This document shows positions 51,803 to 62,120 of a stretch of DNA of 64,000 nt, in pieces. The translations under genes were made by a program, and so were the position numbers. The stretch is from Nemopilema nomurai. Lineage: Eukaryota > Cnidaria > Scyphozoa > Rhizostomeae > Rhizostomatidae. The stretch covers positions 3,780,257 to 3,844,256 of the forward strand of contig ML133471.1 of the NCBI GenBank assembly GCA_003864495.1, in the 5' to 3' direction. Under the pieces are notes generated by a model. The model saw nothing but the letters and a program-made list of their open reading frames with translations. It did no database searches and was not told the DNA's origin. Position 1 is the first letter of the stretch; the number at the start of each line of letters is the position of its first letter.

Positions 51803-53180
51803 TCATCGCTTTGGAAGAGGTTGTGCTTGCCTTTAGATGGGTGTTGGCGACGAGTGGTCTTTTCCGGCAATCGATGGGGATATTTTGTCAATTATATTTC
51901 CAACTGGAGATATGATGAACGGCAATAGGCGTCAGTAGAAGTCAAGCTTGTACCGCTTCTTCTTACAAACCGAACAAATTTAGTGATGTTGTCAATCATC
52001 TTTGTCATCTTTGCGAGACCAACACTTGTTTTGTAAAGAGAATGTATGTTAAAGATCTATGTATCATCGTCTAAATTTCTCTCTGCTTCTGACAAATTCT
52101 TGTCGCAGATCGACTTTTTAGTGTGTTTTCAACTGTGAAAATTTTATCAAGTCCAATGTGCTCTCACTGTTAATAAGAAGGCTTTTTCTCCACATAATCA
52201 AATTAACGTATTTCGCAAAGCAATGTTAGAATTGCAGTTTTACAAGGTGGTGCGAATCACATGTCGGGTTTAATTTCACCAAAAGATGTTGCAAAAATGC
52301 ATGTGCAATTTTATAATTCACAAAATAGCTGTTTGGTACCACTCTTAGCGCTGAATGGAACATTAATACTTGCAAAATAGGCAAGGCTACATGAAAAACA
52401 CATAACTCCCCAGAACGTACCAGATAAATTGTATATCTACAGTTGGATAACAAAATCGGCTAAAAATCAAAGCTAAATAAAAATACATCAATGCCGGAGA
52501 ATACTACGAAAGACTTCAAAATTTACATAACACGATCAATTGATAATTTCTTAGGCTTATTCTAAGATATGTTGATATCAATGGGTGTTCTGGCCCACGA
52601 AGAGCATTTTTAGAAAGAGAAAGGACGTGAATAATAATATTTGCAATGGGCCTAGTTTATAGTCTATAATTGATGGGCCTAGGACTGTTCAACGCCAGTG
52701 CAAAAGGCCAGTAACCCCTATCTGCTGCAGTTTGTGTTGTATTCTTCGACGTAATCTTGCAGCCATGCAAGAATACTATACAAAAGCAGGCATTTGTGTT
52801 CACGCATACATAACAACAGAATAATGAAAAATCACAATCAAATTTAGTCCCATTCTGGGCGAGACAAATAATAACACACGACGAAACTACTCCTGGAGTA
52901 ACAGATACATAAACTCTTTTGAAAGTGAATGACTACAACAACCACGACTTCCCTTATAGATACTTCTTATGAGTGCATTAAAAAACTATATAACGAAGGA
53001 CGGCGCATCATTTAGACCATCTATGGCCTTAGCGCAAACTTAGACTGGCAAGATGCGATACTTTTCTTTTGGTGACGGCCCGTATTTGCTGAAACCCCTT
53101 CCTTTGACACGCGCATTTTTACAATCAAGTACGTATGAAGCAGTCTTTTGAAAGTCTGGAAAAGTTTCTCATACAGGCAC
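51803..53180. other. Convergent 3' region between NCBP1 and the CUB/WSC gene
   Basis: Two genes end tail to tail across 1.4 kb. An AATAAA at 52476-52481 on the plus strand is a candidate poly(A) signal for NCBP1. No additional gene or repeat was recognised. Confidence 0.5.
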
Positions 53181-56100
53181 TTATGAATTACTGCCCGAAT
53201 CTCTGTTGTCCATAGCCCTGACTCGAATTTGGAGTGGGGGCAGCATTCTCCTGGGGTTCCTTTGCTCCCGCGATGCCGATTGCATCAGTGGGTGCCCTGA
53301 GTCTGTGTTGGAGTCGACGGAACCCGTTGACGCTGGTCGTGATCTCTCCTGGGCTGGTCTTAAATTCACATTTTCGATCGTCGGTAATTCTACGTCTATG
53401 GAAAAGAAGATTTGAAGTCAAAGTTTGGGAAGAAATCAAAGCATGCAGCAAAAGCAGCCATTTGGTATCTCAAAATCAGCATCAGTTGCCTAGTTACTCA
53501 CACAGGTCACCAGTGCGTATCATAAATGGCAAAACTCACCATACTGACTGCGGTCCATAAAGGCGGGCGTTGCAGCTAAACATCCGTCCTCCGGCGCTTG
53601 AGACCTAAAAAACCGAGCATGAAGTCAAACCATATTGGATTACTCACACAAGTGATGAAATGTCTTGCTGTGATTATCTGATTAGTTATAACATGCAATG
53701 GCTATGTCTAAGTATTGGTTACGCTTACGAAGCGTAGGCTATGTCTTCGTATTTTGGCGGAGGTGTGTAGCGTCGAGCAACGTCATCGACTGTGTATTCA
53801 AATGGCGGTGGCGGGTCACGTGGCGACGGAAATGTGGCGGTGGCGTAGCCAGCAGGAAATATGGTGGTTCCCTCCTTGGTGGCGTCTTCGTAAGATGGCG
53901 GCGCCTCTGCAAAAGGAACAGAACATGAATAGCAGCACTTCTAGTTGTTGCTTTGCTGAGCAACTCAGAATTTTTCGGTCAACAAGAAACTCAGCCAATG
54001 AGTTTCGTAGCTAGTCAAAAAGTCGCTATGTTGACGTTGAAATAAAGCTTGGCCTAATGGTTAATTGTAAGGAAAGAAAAGTTAACAAGTGCTTTGTGGT
54101 ACAAAACTTCACAATTGCTAGAAAAAGTAGAACTATTTTTGCATATTTAAAAGTACTTTTTTCGTCCGACACTCCTCAGAGTATGCAAACGTCGGAAGAT
54201 AACCAAAAACTGACCGAATAAATAGCCAGATGCGGATCGGAAACACTAGAGGGTGATAAGCAGAGCGCGTGATTGGTTAAAATTGACCAATCTGCGTTAC
54301 TTAACACCTAACTTTAGAAGAGCCCAAGAGAAAAGACGAACTCTTTCTGTCTAAAAAGAATGGGATTTTCCATTGAAATATAGACAGTCTCCAAAACACC
54401 TAGGTGAAAGGACGACCTAGCTTGCCCAATTATACGAAAATTGTCGTCACTGTATGTTTTGGCGCAATCTGGATTCTCTAAAAGATGCTGTCCTATAGCC
54501 GAATCGCAATTAATTTGGGCATTGCGTCTTTTACAATTTCGACGCGGCTGCTCTCTTTCTTGCAAATCCTGCAAGGGGATGTTTTTAAAGTGTTCTACAT
54601 TTTTGCTAATTTTTAACAAAAACCTTGCACTTGTAAATAAAGGCACAGTCTCTGAAGTAAAAGGAAATAACTTTTTGAAGATTGCCGCATCCCAACACAT
54701 ATTCTTGTCAAAGATTCCTTCTCGTTAGTGAAAGGTTTCCTTCATGACAATCATAGGTAAGATGTTTGATCAGAAGCACCACTAATGGTCGTTTATCTGT
54801 CGAAGCAGAGCCCGGCCTAAGAAGGCTGGTTGTAGTAAGCCTTCTGATTGCTAAATGATTGTTCACAAAAGAAAAATATTATTTCGAATACTTGGAAACG
54901 AAGCCTTGATAACAAACGAAAAATATCATTGGCGTTTTCACCCAATAAGAGGGTTTTGTTCACAGAATTTGCAAATGTTCCACCGTTAATTTAACAAAAA
55001 CAAGTACATGAAATGCTTAATCATGCACTTCGAATGGACATGCTGCCATGCTGACCTGACGGTCAAACAATCTGAAACGAAAAATCTGACTAAACCTTTG
55101 GGAATAAACCGTAGAAACAGGACAACCCAAGACAGATTCTGACTAAAACAGAAGACTTAATTTGATAGAAATAATATTAATCTCTTGATCTCACTGTCAC
55201 ACCATTAAAACCCTTAAATGGTTAAATCTTTTTAGAAAATTGTGCAAAAAATTATCGACATTCATTTCTAGCAAAAAGAACTATCGAAATTCAAGAATTA
55301 TCTCTACCCAAATTTTCTCAAAAGAAAGGCTCTGGCACACATATTACCTCTGTGGATAGGATCTGGTGCGTAGCTGACGGAAAGCGCCCCACCTAAAACA
55401 AACCATTCCATTTAAAATTGAACAGCAGAAATTAAATAGGAGGCAAAAGCCTAAATTCTGACAGTCGGAGTTGAAGCTCTTGGCAATCCGACTACACAAC
55501 CAGAAGGAAGGTATTCGCCTTTATTAAAAGTCAAAATTATTGCGCCTAAGAATCTTTAATTGAAGCAAGCAAAATTGTAAAGAGATCTCACGGTAGCGGC
55601 TGGGTAATTTATAAAAAAGCTATCTAAAAGACCCAAAAACTATCAAAAAGACCCAAAAGCTATCAAAAAGACCCAAAAGCTATCAAAAAGACCCAAAAGC
55701 TATCTAAAAGACCCAAAAGCTATCTAAAAGACCCAAAAGCTATCTAAAAGAACCAAAAGCTATCAAAAAGACCCAAAAGCTATCTAAAAGACCCAAAAGC
55801 TATCTAAAAGAACCAAAAGCTATTTGCATTCTACGACCAACGCAAAATCCGACCATTGACTTGCGCAATGACTATCGTGCCCACTATTGATACAAGTATT
55901 ACTTAGCGTTGACAGTATATGCGACAGAAACGCGCGTGGAGGCATGGATTATAGGAACCTGGCGTTTTTGCAACTGCTAGGAAGCATATCGGTCATGCAC
56001 TTAGAGCCCTTTGCGGGGCCTTAACATTGTCAGGATGGAGACAAGTACCCGGGATAGCTGATTCAGGCTGTTGGTGTGCAACTACTCTGCATTTTCCCAT

Positions 56101-59100
56101 CTTGCACTTAATGACAATCGCCACGAGTATCACAAGTGCCAAGACCGAGGCTATGATGACCACCACGGTCCAACTGGTCACAGAGGCCGATTTCGCTTTA
56201 GCCATCTGAGACGGGACACCAAGATCTAGAGAAAAAATTGAGAGAGATAGATGCCTGTAGTTGGCTGAAAAATATAACAGCATTTTTTGCGTTGTACTAG
56301 TCTTAAACGTAGTGCAACGATACGAGTCCTCATTACGATAAGGACACAACAATGCCTTACAGAATAAAATGAAGTTCCGAATTGGTTTACTGATAAGGGC
56401 TCAGTATAAGGTGGCTGTAGAAGAGCATGTGGCTCACAAGGTAGTAGAAATCTCATTAGGGACAATGATAAAGGACAACCCCGGTATCCAGTCACATTGA
56501 TAAATCTAGCAACAGTAGCACTAAATAAACCATTTATAGCCCGTTGCTTTTAATAATGAAATCCTCATACTTGAATAAGGCTTTCTAGTACAAACCAGTC
56601 AGATACAGAACTCCAAATCTTCCACTGAGGCAAATTCCAGTACTACAGTGTTTAAAACTTGGTGGATCGAAACAGAATCTTGGATGCAACATTCGTAAAT
56701 TCTTCCGGGATGGCTCAACTCTCTCGCAGTTACAGGCAGAAGTGCGCCAGATGATGAATGCGTATTTGTAGCCTGCTGTTGCGCAGTATTCAATACAGTC
56801 CTTTGCGGAACGTCCTTCGAAGAGAATGCAAAATAACACGAGTGATTTCAACCTGGGGGTATTTAATGTCAAAAGAAACAAACATCTCTACATAACAAAC
56901 ATTCATGCTGTTGCCTGAAAAAGTGCTTTGAAGCTTGTTACCATTATACTAAGCTAGCTCAAAACATAAATCTTACAAAACATAAATATGGCCACAATTG
57001 CATAAAAATCTGAAAATGCGTTTTCAAATTAGAAAATGCTATGCAGAGCGCTCTCCCTGAGGTTGAGATGATATTGCTTTAAGCGCGTCGATTATTCGCA
57101 ATATACAGTGTTTTGTTTGTTATTATTAATAAAAACGGTCGAAAGATATTTCTGTGATTTGCTTCTAGCTTAGGAATTAAATAATCAATAATCACTGAGG
57201 CATTCTGGTAGAGAAAATGGCGCGGTATATCAAATATGCAAGTTCGTCTAGAGGCAAACCCAGTACTAGAACCAAACAAGCAAAACGGGAATAGAAAAGC
57301 TTAACACTCAGGAAAGAAAGCATTTTTGCAAGAAATCTTGCAAGAAAGAACTTGATACCTTGAATGTAATATACTGTGTATCCACTTCCATATGATGCAC
57401 TGTAGCATGCTAGGCAACCAAAATGATTAATATTTATTAACATATTTATACATTAATTAGTAAGCATCTCTCTAACACCAAAACAGTATTATGATATAAC
57501 ACAGGAAGGAGAGCTGCAAAGACGCAGGGGTTAACTGACGACACAACTTCACTCATTCCAGTAATAGACTGGCATAATCTCCTTTATTTTTCAAAACTTC
57601 GTCAGTCTCCCTTTAATTGTACAAATCAGATCAATATCTCTCAGATACTAGGCTTCAAAAAAGAGGAAAGGAAATTTTGTCCGCATAATTTCATTTTTAA
57701 AGCAGGGGTTGTGTGGCGCCATCGATATAGGTTCTTATACTTCTGATAGTAAATGCCAATTTAAAATAAAAGAATAGTTTGTTGACAAGACTCGATGCTG
57801 TAAAGACATTCGCAAAACAAGTTGATTAACTATTGTACAGAAAGTGCAAAGTTGGGTTAATTCACTTTCTCCTGTTTACACGATCAGGCACAAAAAATCA
57901 ATCTTCATGCTTCTTTAAATAATAATCATACCTGGGTAGATGGAGTAAGACATCAGAGTTTGGTTGAACCGTGTATCTGCCAGACTGCTGGAGACGGCAA
58001 AGGCCCCCTCGCTGACTACCATCGGGTTCTGCGATTGGCGAATTTGTTCAAGGCTCGTGAGGGTACGTGAGTGTGAATCTCTATTATCGGTGATTTGTAG
58101 GGACGTTATCACGTGGTCTATGACAAAAGCACAAATGCCTAAGCTAGAGAAGGTATTTGTAGTATCCGTTTAAAATTAAAGGCAGTATATATCACCCAAT
58201 CTAAAAAATAAGCAAGCGTTTAATAAATAACAAAGGGAATTTAAGGTCCTTGTTGGTGGTTGATGAATCGACTTCCGTCCACAACATTGTCTTTATTATC
58301 AAGCACTTTTACAGTAATTACAGTAACTATTGCAAGAAGGATGGAAGCACGTCGAGACTAGCGAAAGAAGTGGTAAAAACGAACAGGGAGTAGCAGCCAT
58401 AACAGAAATCACAAATCCTAGTGTTACGTTTGGGTTACTTTACGAATCCTAGCAAAAGGCTACGTTTAGGTTACTTTCGACTTAGCAATAGTGGCTAGTG
58501 GCTGAATGACAAACCAAGGTATCGATGATTGACTTCAATGACATATTGGAATTCGGTCACTGCTGGAGTCTTCCAAATGCAAGAGGCAGAATGCAGAAGA
58601 TGGTCTGGTTGTAGAAAGCCGGTGTACTTGTCACCAATCCAGAGTTGCCTTCTGGATACAGAGCACCCTGACGAGGTAAAAATGGCTATTAGAGAACTGT
58701 TTTGCCGATAGAAATTCACCCACCAGAGGGGTAATGCCAAAAAGTGTCCCAGCACTTTTAATGTGGCTTTGGTCTGCTGCTTCTTTTATACTTTCAGATA
58801 AATTGCATGCAGATTTTGCAGCTAGCCGGCATCCGGTTCAGTTCTACTCTTGCAAAACTTTGATTTAGTACCCGGCTTGGGAAAATCTCTGGGCCCTGAA
58901 GCCAAAGGACAATAATAAGAACTGCTCCTTAAAAGGAGCGGCAAAAATGTCCAAAGATTGATTCATTAAAGTGCTGATGCGTGTTTGCAAGTATTGTCGG
59001 GAAACTTGCCAATAATACCAAAGTTAACGGCATAAAAGCATGAAGGTTAAAACTTACTCTGGTCCAAAAAATTGAAGGGAACTACAAAGAAAGAGAGAAA

Positions 59101-62089
59101 GGGTTTAGATACCTCTTTGGCAATAAAACGACTTTTACTGAGAAACTTCATTTGACAATACGATATGATAATGGTGATGATGATTATGATGAGAGAAAAG
59201 GAAGAGAAGCTTTGTATACCGTAAATCCTCCAATGAACGCCCCCTTTCTTATAAACACCTCCCTCTAAAAATGCCCCATCAAAAGTAAATTGGATGATTT
59301 ACGGTGACTTGCTTTACCTGAAATGGGGGTCCTGGTAGGAATAGCCGAAGTTGATATATTTGAAACAGTTGCTCCTCTCGCTATGGACGAACAATAATCG
59401 CCTTAGTGTGCAGCATTGTAAATTTAAAAAACTAAGGCTACCTTAGCGGTCCCTTTTAACGCAGAATTTTATCGAATTCCGTCCAACGGGAACACGTTTT
59501 TTCAAAATAACACCATATCCAGTCTCCGAACTTCAACTAATAGCACAAAATCTTCTAAAAATAAGAAAACAACTTACCAGGTTCATTGGTCACTTTGGCA
59601 ATTACAATGAAACCGCGTTTCGTAACACGGTCATCTGTTTTGAATCGGAACGACAGCAGGCTGTTCTTAGATACGAAGTAGAACGGGTCAAGGTTGCCAG
59701 TAAACAGCCCGTTGCCAATCACTCCTTCGTTCAAAACTTGGACATAATCATGACCTCTTTCTAAAATTTGAACAGAAAATTATATTAAAAAACAAGTGAA
59801 AATCAGTTTTGTTCGTGACCAACAAACATATGTAGAGAGGCAATGAAGAGTTGGACGGCTTTGCTTTATCAGGCCGTTTTGCGCAAAACCATTAAGCCAC
59901 ACAGCGTAAAAGCATAGTGAATCCCATCCTCGTCTTGAAGCTTAATTCCATTCTCAAATATACAAAGCATTGGCCACCTTTCATAAACCTTACCTGTATT
60001 GTAAAATGCAAAGGAAAGGCGCATCCGATTGCCGTTACTGGCAAGAAGCTTGTAGACACAATCTTCGTCGTTAAAATATCCTCCCCTCGAATATCCACGT
60101 GGAAAGATTACAGCTCTGTGGGAGTAGGACCACGACGTTGTAGGCCCGCCCTTGCAGTCTAGAAGAGAACACAACAGTCTTTGCTGTTCATGTACGAGTA
60201 AACAACCCAGGTCGTATCATATATCCATCGAGACAACAACACCTGTATACGATATGATAATTGTCACTATAATACTTAAAGCACTAATGATTCAGCCACA
60301 AAAATCTCTCTTTGTCATTCAAAAAGACAGTGATGTCTCTAAATTAACAGTTTGTAGACATCCATAATTCATTAACAATTTCCAGTTATTAAATTCTTAA
60401 TATCACCGGGATGACAAAAGAAGAGAGTTTATCAATGCTTAAGGTGGACGCATGGCAGTTTCTTGGTAGCGCAACATTCTTAGTAATGGAACAGTTCGAT
60501 ATAGTTTAAATTCGGCTCAAGCAGTTGCAGTAATTGGCCTCCTTCGAATATGTTTAGTGTCCCAAAAAAACAGAGACAAGGTGCTGTCATGTAGCTGATT
60601 TGGGACTTTTCCTCACATCATGTCACCACATCTGTCATTTAGACCATTTTCAACTTCATTGAGTTGGATGCATTACGGGACATTTACATCAAGATCCATC
60701 TCTGCTAAATGACACGATTTACTTTGATAAAAGCACTTCACTCGCCAGCAAACTTTTTTGTAAGAAGCAAATGGAAGGTTTTCTAGCGCTAGGATGTATA
60801 AACATGGAAGGGATGGGAGGAAAGGATATTGTCTAAGATTAAAGTGCTGGCTTTCAACTTCGGGATATAGAATTAACAAACGTTGATAATAAAGACACCA
60901 ATGAATGAGAAAAACAATTACCAACAAACCTAGATATAGCTGAATATCTCCACGACCTGAAAAGAAAGGTTCTAGCTGTGAAATTAAACCGAAGGTTGCT
61001 TTTCTGAAGGGAACAATTGTTACAATATGTTGCATTCAGCTTCCCCTCTCATCAGCACATGATTTTAGTAAAGCTGTCAACGACTACTTTAAGGGGTATT
61101 CAATAATTTTCATTAAAAACAAAATTTGATAACTGTCATAGTCTTAGTCTATTTATTCAAAACACTTAATACGGTTGATTGAGAAGCTTTAAAAAGTTAT
61201 TACATGTGTTGGTATAATGTGATGACTACATAATAAAATTTTCCCGTTTGGCAATGGACACTGCGAAGTTTGTTACCTGCTTCATGTGTCCTGATAATAT
61301 ATTTTCAAGCTCAAATTTGAGACACGTAAACTTTATCATGGCTCGATTGGTTGCAGAAGGGCAGTGTGTTTTCAGTATCAAAACATCGACAATACGGAGG
61401 AGAGAAGTAAGGTGCCTACCACTTGGTGGTCTGTATAGCTCCACACGGCTCGCTAAAATGAAATGCAGGAAAATAATTTTAGCAGACGTATGTTCTACCT
61501 GGGTGTAACTGAATTTACAAGTAGCCAGGTACTGCAATAGTCTGCATCAAACTTTAGGTTTCAGATACTACTGTATGCGCTAAAATGGAGGACTTTTCAA
61601 ATTCTCAGCTCCAACCACTATTCAGCACATGAAATGAACAGAAACAAATGGGTATTCAGATAAGACCTAAGACATAGTGGACATACAGCAACAAAATGGG
61701 TCATTCTGTCTCCTGAAGAGGCTCTAATGATATATAATGAGAAGAACTCTCTGACAAGCAGGGACGAAACGGGCCTCATTCTATTCAACACATGGTCTTC
61801 ACACTTACTCAGTTTCTTGCTTGCATATATTCAGTTTTTAAGAGCAATTAAAGAAACTGGAATAGTATTTCTGGAGGAAACAAGCTGTTGTGTCACAAAC
61901 CTGGAGCATCAGTTGAGGAGAGATTCAAAACAAATCCCTGGTTATTCTTCATATGAGTTGTAGAAAAATGAATTTGCACTTCATTGTTTGACGTAATCAA
62001 ATGAAAGGGGGCCACGGCACCAGAATATGGTCCAGCGAGTCTTTCTCCTCTGTTTTTATCATCAACAGTTAACCACGAATAACTGGAAT
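53181..62089 (-). CDS. Single-pass membrane protein with CUB and WSC-like domains and PPxY tail (5' end outside window)
   Basis: Exons read: 62089-61901, 60158-59994, 59760-59578, 59380-59318, 59081-59058, 58667-58515, 58117-57932, 57409-57359 (weak), 56814-56596, 56225-56049, 55392-55348, 53906-53729, 53604-53540, 53395-53181. Nearly all introns are phase 1, usual for extracellular modules. Exon 62089-61901 is the second half of a CUB domain (GERLAGPYSG, NEVQIHFSTTHMKNNQGFVL). Exons 60158-59578 form a full CUB domain (SLLSFRFKTDDRV). Exon 58667-58515 is a Cys-containing CUB-like piece (PDHLLHSASCIWKTP). Exon 56814-56596 is WSC-like (CIEYCATAGYKYAF, SACNCE). Exon 56225-56049 has the transmembrane helix WTVVVIIASVLALVILVAIV followed by KCKMGK. 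The tail has PPSYEDA and PPKYEDI, motifs bound by WW domains of NEDD4-type ligases, per family knowledge. It is probably a cell-surface receptor or adhesion protein; the ligand is unknown. Two possible 3' ends exist (see findings). Confidence 0.8.
55619..55823. repeat. 20-bp tandem repeat in an intron of the CUB/WSC gene
   Basis: Ten exact-length units of TATCTAAAAGACCCAAAAGC, with a T/A alternation at the fifth base and an occasional AACC for ACCC. It lies between the transmembrane exon and the first cytoplasmic exon. Confidence 0.95.
59217..59307. mobile_element. MITE-like element, TACCGTAAA family, copy 3 (short)
   Basis: Left end TACCGTAAATCCTCCAATGA; right end, reverse-complemented, TCACCGTAAATCATCCAA. 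The 91-bp interior keeps the CCCC-rich signature (CGCCCCCTTTCTTATAA, TGCCCCATC). It lies 11 bp from the donor of the exon at 59318-59380, inside the downstream intron. Confidence 0.7.
60930..60956 (-). CDS. Candidate 27-nt microexon of the CUB/WSC gene
   Basis: TTTTCAG acceptor and CTAG|GTTTGT donor enclose 27 nt, phase 1 on both sides, encoding GRGDIQLYL. It would insert nine residues before the complete CUB domain without changing frame. Confidence 0.35.
   Translation of the reverse strand, partial: VVEIFSYI
61277..61452 (-). CDS. Possible additional CUB-like exon of the CUB/WSC gene
   Basis: Flanked by a good acceptor (ATTTTAG) and donor (CAG|GTAACA), in phase 1 at the start but phase 0 at the end. 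It encodes SRVELYRPPSGRHLTSLLRI, a Cys, and IKFTCLKFELE, resembling the middle of a CUB domain. Because its 176 nt change phase, it cannot join directly to the next confident exon (60158-59994); a partner exon with phases 0 and 1 is missing or this exon is not used. Confidence 0.45.
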
Positions 62090-62120
62090 CTGAATATGGA
62101 GCGTTTACTAACATTACGAT

